Shown one piece after another: positions 1 to 9,223 of a stretch of DNA of 64,000 nt (its first letter is position 1; each line of letters opens with the position of its first letter). Origin of the DNA: Marinilabiliaceae bacterium JC040 (GTDB taxonomy: Bacteria > Bacteroidota > Bacteroidia > Bacteroidales > Marinifilaceae); NCBI GenBank assembly GCA_022496785.1, contig SNAP01000001.1:62001-126000 (forward strand), written 5' to 3'. The notes under the pieces were generated by a model that ran no database searches, was not told the origin of the DNA, and worked only from the letters and a program-made list of their open reading frames with translations. The translations under genes were made by a program, and so were the position numbers.

Positions 1-1
1 G

Positions 2-2143
2 ATGGTTCCAGAAGGTCCTAAAATGTCATTTAAAAAGGCTTATAAAGAGAATCCTGATCTTGAGAAAGAAAGAAATTCCTCTAATTCTCTTATTAGTAAA
101 ACCTTGGGACTTGCCGAGATACTTGAAGGATCGATAAGGCAAACAGGTGTTCACGCATGTGGAGTACTTATTGGTAAGTATCCTCTTATCGAAAACATTC
201 CTGTTACTCCATCAAAAGATGACGATTTATTAACTACACAGTATGATGGTAGATTTGTTGAACCTGTAGGAATTCTTAAAATGGACTTCTTAGGGCTAAA
301 AACATTATCTATTATAAAAGATTGTCTGCTAAACATTAAAGATTCTAGAAATATTGATATTAATATAGATGAAATTCCTTTAGATGATGAATTAGCTTTC
401 AAACTATTCTGTAATGGTGAAACAACAGGTATATTCCAGTTTGAATCTCCTGGTATGAAAAAGCATTTAAAATCTCTTCAACCAAGTAGATTTGAAGATT
501 TAGTTGCAATGAATGCCCTATATCGCCCTGGTCCAATGGAGTATATTCCTAAATTTATTGAACGTAAACACGGGCGTGAAGAAATAATATACGACCATCC
601 ATTAATGGAACCTTACTTGAATAATACCTATGGAATTACAGTATATCAAGAGCAGGTGATGTTACAATCTCGTGCCCTAGCAGGATTTACTCGTGGTATG
701 TCCGATTCCTTAAGAAAGGCTATGGGTAAAAAGAAGATTAAAGAAATGGATAAACTTAAAGTTAAGTTTATTGAAGGATGTCATGCTAATAAAGAGTTTG
801 TAGAAGGCTTTGAAAAGAATAAAAACACAAATAAAAATTACACAGAAAACAAAATAAAAACTCTTGACGATTTAATTGAAAAGATATGGAGCGACTGGGA
901 AGCTTTTGCTTCATACGCATTTAATAAATCTCACTCTGTTTGTTACGCTTATATCGCATACCAAACAGGTTATCTTAAGGCTCATTATCCTGCTGAATTT
1001 ATGGCTGCTGTACTTTCTCACAATTTATCTCAAATTGAGAAAGTAAGTATATTTATGGATGAATGTAAAAGAATGGGAATTCCTGTTCTAACTCCTGATG
1101 TTAACGAATCATTAGATCGATTTGCAGTTAACAAAAAAGGAGAAATTCGTTTTGCAATGTCAGCTATAAAAGGTGTTGGGGATGCTGCTGTTAACACTAT
1201 AATTACAGAAAGAAAAGAAAATGGAACTTTCACTGATATCTACGATTTCTTTAAAAGAGCAAACTTAAGAACTGTAAATAAAAAAACAGTAGAAAGTCTT
1301 ATTATGGCAGGAGGTTTTGATAGCTTTGGATACAACAGAAGTCAATTCTTCAACTCTCCTAACGCTAAAGATACTATTCTTGAAAACCTTATTCGTTTTG
1401 GAAATAAAGTACAAGAAGAAAACAACAATAGCGTATTATCTCTATTTGGAGGTATGGAAGATTTCTCTATTAACAACCCAGAAATTCCTGCTTGCAACGA
1501 ATGGACTGATATTGAAACTGCCAATAAAGAAAAAGAATTAATTGGTATTTATCTTACTTCTCATCCTCTTGATAATTACAAAATAATTGTTGATAACTAT
1601 TGTACTCCAACTAAGAAACTAAACGAAGACTTAGAACAATTCAGAAATAAAAATATCAAGATAGCAGGTATTGTTTGTGAATCGAGAGAAGGCATGACTA
1701 GAAAAGGCAATCCTTTTGCAATCTTTAAAATTGAAGATTTTCAAGACACATTTGAAATGCCTCTATTCTCTAGAGATTATATCGATTACAGAAATTATGC
1801 AGTTATAGGTTCTTCTATCATTATTAGTGGTAGAGTTCAAGAAAAATCTTGGTCTAAAAACAAAGAGCTTGAATTTAAAATCAATAAAATTGAATATTTA
1901 TGCGACATTAAAATTCAAAATGTTGATATACAAATTGATGTAACGAAATTAAATGAAGAATTATTAACAGAATTAAAAGCTATACTAGATAATAATATAG
2001 GTGATACTCAGGTATCTATATCGTTAATTGATAATAATGGAATTAAAATATCTGGTGTTTCTAGAAAATATAAACTAGATATACCTAAAGATTTTTTAGA
2101 ATATTTCGCCAATTTCGATGCTATTAACATTAAAATTACCTAA
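2..2143 (+). CDS. dnaE: DNA polymerase III alpha subunit, C-terminal part (5' end outside window)
   Basis: This is the replicative polymerase catalytic subunit, cut by the left edge. The visible 713 residues start inside the polymerase core; a full-length protein would be well over 1100 residues, and the N-terminal PHP domain and the catalytic Asp motif are missing. Recognisable family segments are GETTGIFQFES (near residue 138), ALYRPGPMEYIPKF and TYGITVYQEQ. A helix-hairpin-helix-type segment with MAGGFDSFG lies near residue 435. An OB-fold follows at about residues 545-620 (IKIAGIVCESREGMTRKG). The apparent ATG at base 2 is an internal Met, not the true start. trxA follows 46 bases downstream on the same strand. 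Confidence 0.97.
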   Translation: MVPEGPKMSFKKAYKENPDLEKERNSSNSLISKTLGLAEILEGSIRQTGVHACGVLIGKYPLIENIPVTPSKDDDLLTTQYDGRFVEPVGILKMDFLGLKTLSIIKDCLLNIKDSRNIDINIDEIPLDDELAFKLFCNGETTGIFQFESPGMKKHLKSLQPSRFEDLVAMNALYRPGPMEYIPKFIERKHGREEIIYDHPLMEPYLNNTYGITVYQEQVMLQSRALAGFTRGMSDSLRKAMGKKKIKEMDKLKVKFIEGCHANKEFVEGFEKNKNTNKNYTENKIKTLDDLIEKIWSDWEAFASYAFNKSHSVCYAYIAYQTGYLKAHYPAEFMAAVLSHNLSQIEKVSIFMDECKRMGIPVLTPDVNESLDRFAVNKKGEIRFAMSAIKGVGDAAVNTIITERKENGTFTDIYDFFKRANLRTVNKKTVESLIMAGGFDSFGYNRSQFFNSPNAKDTILENLIRFGNKVQEENNNSVLSLFGGMEDFSINNPEIPACNEWTDIETANKEKELIGIYLTSHPLDNYKIIVDNYCTPTKKLNEDLEQFRNKNIKIAGIVCESREGMTRKGNPFAIFKIEDFQDTFEMPLFSRDYIDYRNYAVIGSSIIISGRVQEKSWSKNKELEFKINKIEYLCDIKIQNVDIQIDVTKLNEELLTELKAILDNNIGDTQVSISLIDNNGIKISGVSRKYKLDIPKDFLEYFANFDAINIKIT

Positions 2144-2189
2144 ATTGCATTCGATATATATAAATATTAATTCATAAAAAATTACGAAT

Positions 2190-2507
2190 ATGGCTATTAT
2201 TGTAAATGATAGTAATTTTGAAGAAATCGTCCTTAAATCTGATAAACCAGTGCTTGTTGATTTTTGGGCTGAATGGTGTGGACCTTGTAAAATGATGCTT
2301 CCTATCGTTGAAGAATTAGCTAGTGACTATGATGGTAAAGCTGTCATTTGTAAAGTTGATGTTGACAGTTGTCCAGAAACTGCTGCTAAGTTCATGATTA
2401 GAAACATTCCTACTATTCTTATAGTTAAAAACGGTCAAGTTGTTGACAAACAAGTAGGAGCATGTGCAAAAAATGCATTAGCTGATAAAATTGAAGCAGC
2501 TATGTAA
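2190..2507 (+). CDS. trxA: thioredoxin
   Basis: Small cytoplasmic thiol-disulfide oxidoreductase of 105 residues, the usual thioredoxin length. The active site WCGPCK is at about residues 30-35 and the conserved cis-Pro loop is RNIPTILI. There is no signal peptide, so it belongs to the cytoplasm. It lies 46 bases after dnaE on the same strand and ends just before a strong convergent terminator. It may be transcribed with dnaE or from its own promoter; no clear promoter is visible in the short gap. Confidence 0.97.
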   Translation: MAIIVNDSNFEEIVLKSDKPVLVDFWAEWCGPCKMMLPIVEELASDYDGKAVICKVDVDSCPETAAKFMIRNIPTILIVKNGQVVDKQVGACAKNALADKIEAAM

Positions 2508-2530
2508 GTTATTACAACTTTATAAAACAA

Positions 2531-2559
2531 AAAAAGCAAGCTATAAAGCTTGCTTTTTT
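2531..2559. terminator. bidirectional intrinsic terminator between trxA and the M23 peptidase
   Basis: A perfect inverted repeat (AAGCAAGCT at 2534-2542, AGCTTGCTT at 2547-2555) is flanked by an A-run on the left and a T-run on the right. It can therefore end transcription of trxA from the left and of the minus-strand peptidase gene from the right. Confidence 0.9.
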
Positions 2560-2581
2560 GTTTATATTATTGGAATTCTTC

Positions 2582-3886
2582 TTACTTCTCTTCTAAAGTT
2601 TTACTTTCTGCAATCTTTTCTAAACCTTTATTCATTTCAATATCTAAAAGCTCTCTTTGCTTAGTAAAAGCTTGCATATTCTTCTTCTTTATTGGATTCT
2701 TACTTGGAGATTCTAATCTTAAAGGATTTATTGGCTTACCATTCTTCAATACTCTAAAATCCAAATGAGGACCAGTAGCTAAACCTGATTGACCAACATA
2801 ACCAATTGTTTGACCTTGTTTAACACGAACCCCTATTCTCATACCTTTTGCAAAACGAGAAAAATGCATATACTGAGTCTTATACACAGAATTATGCTTT
2901 ATTGTTAGATATCGTCCTCCTCCTTTTCTTTGGAATCCTTTCTTTACAATTTTACCATCTCCAATACTATGAACTGGTGTTCCTGTTGGTGCTGCATAAT
3001 CTACTCCATGATGTGCTCTATATATCTTTAATACAGGATGAAATCTTCTATTCGTAAAACGAGATGATATTCTAGAAAACTTTAATGGAGCTTTCAAAAA
3101 TGACTTCTGAAGACTTTGACCTTTAGCATCAAAATATCCTAACTTCCCACTTTGATTATATTGATATGCAGTATAATCTTTTCCATCATGATTAATCACT
3201 GCTGCTAAAATTTCAAAATCGTTTATTGGCTTATCCTCAATAAATACCTGCTTATATAGAATTTTAAAACTATCACCTTTAGCAATACCAAAGAAATCTA
3301 CAGTCCATTGATATATATCAGCAATCTCTAAACACAGCATTGGACTTGTTCCTGCATCCTGCATAGCCAAATACAAAGAAGAATTTATTACTCCCTCAAC
3401 AGTCTTTCTTTTATAAGTAACCTCTTTTTCTCCTGTATATACATTAACATTATCATGTAAATCAAAAACTACATAATCTTTAGCAGAAATCTCATACACA
3501 AAATATTCAGGTACTCTAAGTGAATCTTTACTAAAAAGTATTGAATATTTTCTTCCTGATCTTATCTTTCTAACATTAAAAATATCCTTAGATTTTTTTA
3601 CTATTTTATGTACTACATTAGGTCCGACATTATATTTATCTAGAATTGTTGAAAGAGTTTGATTCCTTTTAACTTTAGAATTCTTAATTTCAAAATCGTC
3701 AGTATTAAAACCATATTTAAGATGTTTCTGTTGTTTCTCTAAAGGATCTACTATTACATCATTCACTGTACTATCAAAACTGTATTTTTGTCCTCCAATC
3801 AAATATATCGACATTCCTACAATTACAATAACTAATGCTGCAATAATAATTCTTAACAGCGATTTTTCATCAATCTTCTTACCCAT
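2582..3886 (-). CDS. membrane-anchored M23-family peptidoglycan metallopeptidase
   Basis: 434-residue cell-wall hydrolase or its regulator. A single N-terminal membrane segment lies at residues 11-30. A LysM/OapA-like region follows at about 70-120 (VKRNQTLSTILDKYNVG), then a C-terminal M23 (LytM) domain at about 280-390. The first zinc motif HxxxD is present (HHGVDYAAPTGTPV, near residue 293). The second motif, normally HxH, reads GPHLDFRV, so the second His is replaced by Asp near residue 376. From memory this HLD form is seen in other Bacteroidetes M23 proteins, so it may still be an enzyme, but loss of activity cannot be excluded. cstA and rnr lie upstream on the same strand with short gaps. 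Confidence 0.9.
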   Translation of the reverse strand: MGKKIDEKSLLRIIIAALVIVIVGMSIYLIGGQKYSFDSTVNDVIVDPLEKQQKHLKYGFNTDDFEIKNSKVKRNQTLSTILDKYNVGPNVVHKIVKKSKDIFNVRKIRSGRKYSILFSKDSLRVPEYFVYEISAKDYVVFDLHDNVNVYTGEKEVTYKRKTVEGVINSSLYLAMQDAGTSPMLCLEIADIYQWTVDFFGIAKGDSFKILYKQVFIEDKPINDFEILAAVINHDGKDYTAYQYNQSGKLGYFDAKGQSLQKSFLKAPLKFSRISSRFTNRRFHPVLKIYRAHHGVDYAAPTGTPVHSIGDGKIVKKGFQRKGGGRYLTIKHNSVYKTQYMHFSRFAKGMRIGVRVKQGQTIGYVGQSGLATGPHLDFRVLKNGKPINPLRLESPSKNPIKKKNMQAFTKQRELLDIEMNKGLEKIAESKTLEEK

Positions 3887-3911
3887 GGTTAAATATTTCT
3901 TTGTGTGACTA

Positions 3912-5351
3912 TTATTTTGATACTAATTTACGGCTTTTAATACAAAATAAAAAGAATAAAATAAGTCCAACTCCTATTCCTAAACTATAACTTAAAGTAT
4001 GATTTAAATACAAACCACCATTTTTTATAGGTGCTATTAAGAAATATGTAACACAAACTATAGTTAAAAAGAAAGCTGGTATAGATAAAAAATAATGAGC
4101 TTTATTATTTTGTTTCAAGTAGCTAGCTCCAGTCCAAAGCATGATTGTTGCCAAAATTTGATTTGCTATTCCTAGATACTTCCATATTGTAGAAAAATCC
4201 ATTTGTGATAAAATATATCCTAAAACAAATAATGGAATACTTATTAACAATCTTGAAGAAACTTTTGCTTGAGACATTTTAAACATATCAGAAAGTATCA
4301 ATCTTGAAGATCTAAATGCAGTATCTCCTGTTGTTATAGGACAAGCTACCACACCTACTATTGCAAATATTGCACCTATTTTCCCTAACCAAGAATTACA
4401 AATTTCATTTACTATCCATGCAGGATCGTGACCAGCAGCAATTGTTGAATTCAATCCATCTACTCCTCCAAAGAAATTCATAGCAGCAGTGGCCCAAATC
4501 ATTGCAACTATTCCTTCTGCAACCATTGCTCCATAAAATATAGGTCTACCATATTTTTCATTTGTCATACATCTTGCCATCATAGGAGATTGAGTAGAAT
4601 GGAAACCAGATATCGCTCCACACGATATAACTACAAATAGCATTGGAAAAAGAATATTATTCTCTGGATTTGAATGGAAATTACGCATATTATCGAATGT
4701 CAATTCTATTAAATTTAAATCTCCAAAGAAGTAATTATAAACAATTGAACCTCCAACACCTACTGCCATTAACAATAATGCTGCACCAAAAAATGGATAC
4801 ACTTTACCTATTATCTTATCTATTGGTAATAAAGTAGCTATTAGGTAATAAGCAAAAATAATATATAACCATAAATTTTTACCTCCACCTGTTAAACTAT
4901 CTAATAAACCTGCAGGACCTGTAACAAAAGCTACACCTACAAATACTAATAATACTAAAGTAAAAACACGAAGAACCATTTTCACATTATTACCCAGATA
5001 TTTACCTACAATCTCAGGAAGACTCATCCCTTTATCTCTCACCGAAAGCATTCCTGAAAAATAATCATGAACTCCTCCCATAAATATACACCCTAGAACT
5101 ATCCACAGATAAGCCATAGGTCCATACATTGCTCCTAGTATAGCACCAAATATTGGCCCTAGTCCAGCAATATTAAGAAATTGAATTACAAAAATCCTCC
5201 AAGGTTTCATTGGAAAAAAATCCACTCCATCTTGAAGTTCCAAAGCAGGCGTTTTTTTTGATTTATCCATACCAAAAAATCCGTCGATAAATTTACCATA
5301 AATCGCATAGCCTATAACTAATAGTATAAGCGATAATAAAAACGTAACCAT
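3912..5351 (-). CDS. cstA: carbon starvation protein CstA-like transporter
   Basis: 479-residue polytopic inner-membrane protein built almost entirely of hydrophobic segments. It shows CstA-family features: an early FLNIAGLGPIFGAILGAMYG segment, GFHSTQSPMMARC in the middle, and a second half with GDTAFRSSRLILSD. CstA-family proteins import peptides or pyruvate under carbon limitation. This shorter form is the type common in Bacteroidetes. It lies between rnr (upstream, 42-base gap) and the M23 gene (downstream, 25-base gap), so the three may share a transcript. Substrate is inferred only from the family. Confidence 0.93.
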   Translation of the reverse strand: MVTFLLSLILLVIGYAIYGKFIDGFFGMDKSKKTPALELQDGVDFFPMKPWRIFVIQFLNIAGLGPIFGAILGAMYGPMAYLWIVLGCIFMGGVHDYFSGMLSVRDKGMSLPEIVGKYLGNNVKMVLRVFTLVLLVFVGVAFVTGPAGLLDSLTGGGKNLWLYIIFAYYLIATLLPIDKIIGKVYPFFGAALLLMAVGVGGSIVYNYFFGDLNLIELTFDNMRNFHSNPENNILFPMLFVVISCGAISGFHSTQSPMMARCMTNEKYGRPIFYGAMVAEGIVAMIWATAAMNFFGGVDGLNSTIAAGHDPAWIVNEICNSWLGKIGAIFAIVGVVACPITTGDTAFRSSRLILSDMFKMSQAKVSSRLLISIPLFVLGYILSQMDFSTIWKYLGIANQILATIMLWTGASYLKQNNKAHYFLSIPAFFLTIVCVTYFLIAPIKNGGLYLNHTLSYSLGIGVGLILFFLFCIKSRKLVSK

Positions 5352-5393
5352 TTTTTTGTTTATTTGTTGTTTATAATGTATTAAGAATTTTCT

Positions 5394-7556
5394 TTATACC
5401 ATTTCAAAATCCAACTGCTTAGCTAATAAATTAGCATTTACTACTTTCACCATCACTCTATCACCTAACTGATAAATTTTCCCATGGTGTTTACCTACTA
5501 TTGCAAATGCTTTTTCATCAAAAGCATAAAAATCATCTTCTAATTTTGTTATTCCTATCATACCTTCACACTTGCTCTCTTCCAACTCTACATACAAGCC
5601 CCATTCTGTAACTCCAGATACAGTTCCCCAAAATTCTTCTCCAATTTTGTCAGACATAAATTCAACTTGTTTATATTTTATTGAATCTCTTTCTGCATTT
5701 GCTGCTAAAGATTCCATCTCAGAACAATGTTTACAGTAATTTTCATATTCTTCTTCATCAACAGATTTCTTTTTATCAAGATATCTTTGAATCAATCTAT
5801 GAACCATCATATCTGGATATCTACGAATTGGAGATGTAAAATGAGAATAAAAATCAAAAGCTAAACCATAGTGACCGATATTTGAAGTTGAATATTGAGC
5901 CTTTGCCATTGTTCTTACAGCAAGAGTTTCCAATAAATTCTGTTCTGGTTTATCTTTTACATCTGCCAACAAACTGTTCATTGTATTTGTCAAACTTCTT
6001 CTAGTATCCGTTTTTATACCATATCCAAAACGTGCAATAAACGAATTAAAAGAATTTAGCTTTTCTTCATTTGGTTGATCATGTATTCTATATACAAAGG
6101 TCTTAGCTTTCTTATCTTTACCAACAGCACCTATCGATTTTGCTACATATTTATTTGCTAATAGCATAAATTCTTCAATCAATTTATTAGCATCCTTCGA
6201 TTTCTTGAAATAAACTCTTATTGGTTTACCTTTTTCATCTAATTCAAATTTTGCTTCTGATCTATCGAAATCTATAGAACCCCTACTAAAACGTTTCTTT
6301 CTTAATTCCTTAGCAAGTTCATCAACTTTTAAAATTTCTTCCTTATAATCACCTTCTCCTCCTTCAATAATCTCTTGAGCATCTTCATATGCAAATCGCT
6401 TATCCGATTCTATCACTGTTCTTCCTATCCAATGTTTAATAACATTTGCTTGAGAATCCATCTCAAAAACACATGAAAATGTATATTTCTCTTCATTTGG
6501 ACGTAAAGAACAAACTCCATTACTCAACCTCTCAGGCAACATAGGCACAACTCTATCTACTAAATAAACAGAAGTTGCTCTTGCATACGCTTCTCTATCT
6601 AAAATACTTCCAGGAGTAACATAATGAGTTACGTCTGCAATATGGACTCCTATTTCATAATTTCCATTTTCTAGGACCTGAAAACTCAATGCATCATCAA
6701 AATCTTTTGCATCTTTTGGGTCAATAGTAAATGTTGGTACCTTTCTAAAATCTCTCCTCTTAGCAACCTCTGAATCTAATATTCTATCATCTATATCATC
6801 AGCAGCTGCTAGAACTCTCTCATCAAAATTCGCAGGTAAATCATATTCTGCCAATATAGCATGCATTTCTGTTTCATTATCTCCTGGTTTTCCTAAAACA
6901 GCTATCACCTCCCCAACAGGATTTTTTTGTTTTTTAGGCCAATCTATAATCTTTACAACTGCTTTAAAACCATTTTTAGCTCCATTTAGTTTATCAATAG
7001 GTATAAAGATATCATAAGGCATACGTCTATCAGAAGATACTAAAAATGCAAAATTCTTTGAAATCTCCATTGTTCCAACAAAATTCTCTCTTTGTCTATT
7101 AACAATTTCAACAACTTCACCTTCTAATTGCTTATTTTTTCTCTTTGCAAAAACCATTATTTTCACTTCATCCTTATGTAGTGCATGGTGAAGATTCGAC
7201 TGGCTAACAAAAACATCATCTTCCAAATCGTCACAAACTATATAAGCTGTTCCACGAGATGTCATATCTACTATCCCATTTATTAAAGATCGTCTTTGCT
7301 TAATCATAAATAAACCTGTAGATTTCTCCTCTAAACGTCCTGCTTCTTTCATCTCCTGAAGACATTCATAAACCATCCTACTTTCACCATTGGTCTTTAT
7401 TCCCAATTGCTTGGAGATATATTTATAATTATATGACTTATTTACATCCTGTTGAAATATATTTAATATCGCGTTATAAAGAACTTTCTTGCTATAACCC
7501 TTACTTTTCCCCACTTTTTTTCTTTTCGTCTCTTTCTTTTTCGCTTTTCGTGCCAT
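5394..7556 (-). CDS. rnr: ribonuclease R
   Basis: 720-residue 3'-to-5' exoribonuclease of the RNB family. A Lys/Arg-rich N-terminus (residues 1-20) leads into a winged-helix segment (about 20-80). Cold-shock-type OB folds follow, then the RNB catalytic domain at about 270-600 with the acidic motif TIDPKDAKDFDDAL. A C-terminal S1 domain lies at about 640-715 (FWGTVSGVTEWGLYVELEE). The start is the ATG giving MARKAKKK. It degrades structured RNA in the cytoplasm. It is the first gene of the rnr-cstA-M23 minus-strand run. Confidence 0.96.
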   Translation of the reverse strand: MARKAKKKETKRKKVGKSKGYSKKVLYNAILNIFQQDVNKSYNYKYISKQLGIKTNGESRMVYECLQEMKEAGRLEEKSTGLFMIKQRRSLINGIVDMTSRGTAYIVCDDLEDDVFVSQSNLHHALHKDEVKIMVFAKRKNKQLEGEVVEIVNRQRENFVGTMEISKNFAFLVSSDRRMPYDIFIPIDKLNGAKNGFKAVVKIIDWPKKQKNPVGEVIAVLGKPGDNETEMHAILAEYDLPANFDERVLAAADDIDDRILDSEVAKRRDFRKVPTFTIDPKDAKDFDDALSFQVLENGNYEIGVHIADVTHYVTPGSILDREAYARATSVYLVDRVVPMLPERLSNGVCSLRPNEEKYTFSCVFEMDSQANVIKHWIGRTVIESDKRFAYEDAQEIIEGGEGDYKEEILKVDELAKELRKKRFSRGSIDFDRSEAKFELDEKGKPIRVYFKKSKDANKLIEEFMLLANKYVAKSIGAVGKDKKAKTFVYRIHDQPNEEKLNSFNSFIARFGYGIKTDTRRSLTNTMNSLLADVKDKPEQNLLETLAVRTMAKAQYSTSNIGHYGLAFDFYSHFTSPIRRYPDMMVHRLIQRYLDKKKSVDEEEYENYCKHCSEMESLAANAERDSIKYKQVEFMSDKIGEEFWGTVSGVTEWGLYVELEESKCEGMIGITKLEDDFYAFDEKAFAIVGKHHGKIYQLGDRVMVKVVNANLLAKQLDFEMV

Positions 7557-7634
7557 ATTTCTTTATTTTTATTATACAAACTTACCAAAATCACAAGATT
7601 TATATACATTACTCGTATAATTTATCACTTTTTT

Positions 7635-7665
7635 TTTGGGATATTTAATTTTTCACCTATATTTG
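7635..7665 (+). promoter_or_regulatory. promoter of the first tRNA-Val gene
   Basis: TTTG at 7635-7638, a 19-base spacer, then TATATTTG at 7658-7665. This matches the Bacteroidetes primary sigma pattern TTTG-N19-21-TAnnTTTG. The mature tRNA starts 16 bases later. Confidence 0.8.
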
Positions 7666-7680
7666 CAAGGCAATTGAGAA

Positions 7681-7755
7681 GGGCGATTAGCTCAGTTGGT
7701 TCAGAGCACTTGGTTTACACCCAAGGGGTCATAGGTTCGAATCCTATATCGCCCA
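7681..7755 (+). tRNA. tRNA-Val (anticodon TAC), copy 1
   Basis: A 75-base cloverleaf: acceptor GGGCGAT pairs with ATCGCCC, D stem GCTC/GAGC, anticodon stem CTTGG/CCAAG around loop TTTACAC (anticodon TAC), and T stem ATAGG/CCTAT around TTCGAAT. CCA is not encoded. It has its own promoter and terminator. Confidence 0.97.
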
Positions 7756-7760
7756 CATAA

Positions 7761-7787
7761 GGAAAGCATTTAGCTTTCCTTTTTTTA
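7761..7787 (+). terminator. terminator of tRNA-Val copy 1
   Basis: Stem GGAAAGC (7761-7767) and GCTTTCC (7773-7779) with a 5-base loop, followed by a run of T. Confidence 0.85.
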
Positions 7788-7828
7788 TTTATTTAAATCA
7801 ATATTATTTCAAAAAAAACTGATAATAA

Positions 7829-7859
7829 TTTGGAGGAAAATAAAATTTACCTATCTTTG
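7829..7859 (+). promoter_or_regulatory. promoter of the second tRNA-Val gene
   Basis: TTTG at 7829-7832, a 19-base spacer, then TATCTTTG at 7852-7859: the same architecture and spacing as the promoter of copy 1. Confidence 0.8.
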
Positions 7860-7874
7860 CAACGCAATTGAGAA

Positions 7875-7949
7875 GGGCGATTAGCTCAGTTGGTTCAGAG
7901 CACTTGGTTTACACCCAAGGGGTCATAGGTTCGAATCCTATATCGCCCA
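7875..7949 (+). tRNA. tRNA-Val (anticodon TAC), copy 2
   Basis: Identical in sequence to copy 1, with anticodon TAC. The preceding 15 bases (around CAATTGAGAA) also match those before copy 1, so the duplication includes the transcription start region. Confidence 0.97.
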
Positions 7950-7956
7950 CAAAGTT

Positions 7957-7987
7957 TTGCAATATCCTTATCATTGCAATTCTTTTT
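7957..7987 (+). terminator. probable terminator between tRNA-Val copies 2 and 3
   Basis: Inverted repeat TTGCAAT (7957-7963) and ATTGCAA (7973-7979) followed by TTCTTTTT. The short stem may allow read-through. No consensus promoter is visible between it and copy 3, so copy 3 may depend on read-through. Confidence 0.55.
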
Positions 7988-8001
7988 ATAAAATAAGATA
8001 A

Positions 8002-8076
8002 GGGCGATTAGCTCAGTTGGTTCAGAGCACTTGGTTTACACCCAAGGGGTCATAGGTTCGAATCCTATATCGCCCA
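8002..8076 (+). tRNA. tRNA-Val (anticodon TAC), copy 3
   Basis: Identical in sequence to copies 1 and 2, with anticodon TAC. It lies in the left 120-bp repeat and is followed by a strong terminator. Confidence 0.97.
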
Positions 8077-8080
8077 CAAA

Positions 8081-8110
8081 AAAGGAAAGCATTTCGCTTT
8101 CCTTTTTTTT
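8081..8110 (+). terminator. terminator of tRNA-Val copy 3
   Basis: Stem AAAGGAAAGC / GCTTTCCTTT with loop ATTTC, followed by a T-run. Confidence 0.85.
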
Positions 8111-8235
8111 ATCTAATTCTGTAAATTAATAAAATTTCTAAACTTATCTTATTATTTAAGATACATACATCTTTCATTCATCTATGCAACTATCTTCTAG
8201 CATAAAAGATATAACACATTAATAAATATTGCTAA

Positions 8236-8261
8236 AAGTATTTAAAGAATACTTAAATTTG
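8236..8261 (+). promoter_or_regulatory. candidate promoter and operator of the Bro-N gene
   Basis: A perfect inverted repeat AAGTATT-TAAAG-AATACTT (8236-8254) overlaps a TAAATTTG element (8254-8261) that fits the TAnnTTTG promoter box. The gene starts 120 bases downstream. No good TTTG box lies at the right distance upstream, so this call is tentative. The rest of the 8115-8380 spacer shows nothing else I recognise. Confidence 0.4.
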
Positions 8262-8380
8262 TATGTAACAATCTATTATTACTATCTATTTCTTGAATTG
8301 AAATTAGGAGAAAATATCAATTATGATATTCATTGTGAACAGGTGATAATTTTTTCTTGTAGAAATTAATCTTAAACATT

Positions 8381-9223
8381 ATGACACAACAAAATAAAAT
8401 ACAACTATTCGAATCACGAAAAGTTCGTACTATTTGGGATGATGATGAAGAGAAATGGTATTTTTCTATTATTGATGTAGTTGATGTATTAACTGACAGT
8501 ATCAATCCTACTGCATATTGGCGTAAACTCAAGCAACGTTTAAAGAAAGATGGAAATCAAACCGTGACTAATTGTCACGGTTTGAAGATGCGAGCACCAG
8601 ATGGCAAGATGCGTCTCACTGATGTTGCTGATACAGAGCAATTATTTCGTTTAATTCAATCTATCCCTTCACCTAAAGCTGAACCTTTTAAACAATGGAT
8701 GGCAGAAGTTGCAAGTGAAAGATTAGATCAAATTCAAGATCCAGAACTATCAATAGACCAAGCTATGACAGATTACCGTAGATTAGGTTATTCTGAAAAT
8801 TGGATTAATCAACGTATCAAATCAATTGAGATTCGTAAAGAACTAACGGATGAATGGAAAAGATGTGGACTAGAAGAAGGAATACAATTTGCAACATTAA
8901 CGGATATAATATATAAAACCTGGAGCGACCATACTTCAAAAGAATATAAAAAACTAAAAAATCTCAAGAAAAGTAATCTTAGAGATAACATGACGAATCG
9001 TGAATTAGTACTCAATATGTTAGCAGAATTAACAACTAAAGGTATTTCTGAAAATAGTGATCCACAAACAATGAAGGAACATTCAAAAATCGCTAAAAAA
9101 GGAGCAACTGTTGCACGTAATGCACGTATACAAATGGAAAAAGTCATTGGAGAAAAAGTAGTAACATCTCTAAATGCTAAGACTATCTCAAAGGGTATTG
9201 AAAATAAAGATAAGGGCGATTAG
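8381..9223 (+). CDS. Bro-N domain phage-antirepressor-like protein, ending inside tRNA-Val copy 4
   Basis: 280-residue protein with an N-terminal BRO-N domain (about residues 10-115; VRTIWDDDEEKWYFSIIDVV, then DGKMRLTDVADTEQLFRLIQ). A conserved second part follows (SIPSPKAEPFKQWMAEVASE, then IRKELTDEWKRCGL, then LRDNMTNRELVLNML). This type occurs in many bacteria and prophages and is thought to bind DNA; its role is not known to me. The last codons GGC GAT TAG are bases 2-10 of the following tRNA gene, so the C-terminal residues GD and the stop come from tRNA sequence. No integrase, transposase or other phage gene is present nearby. Confidence 0.88.
   Translation: MTQQNKIQLFESRKVRTIWDDDEEKWYFSIIDVVDVLTDSINPTAYWRKLKQRLKKDGNQTVTNCHGLKMRAPDGKMRLTDVADTEQLFRLIQSIPSPKAEPFKQWMAEVASERLDQIQDPELSIDQAMTDYRRLGYSENWINQRIKSIEIRKELTDEWKRCGLEEGIQFATLTDIIYKTWSDHTSKEYKKLKNLKKSNLRDNMTNRELVLNMLAELTTKGISENSDPQTMKEHSKIAKKGATVARNARIQMEKVIGEKVVTSLNAKTISKGIENKDKGD

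Larger units (their letters stand above)
7995..8114 (+). repeat. left copy of a 120-bp direct repeat (tRNA-Val plus terminator)
   Basis: This segment (7 bases before the tRNA, the tRNA, its terminator and ATCT) recurs at 9207-9326 with one base difference (8049 G, 9261 A). The two copies bracket the Bro-N gene. Confidence 0.9.

Noticed and set aside
8317-8532. Short minus-strand reading frame over the start of the Bro-N gene
   Set aside because: It lies antisense to a well-supported gene, has no recognisable domain and no promoter or start context.
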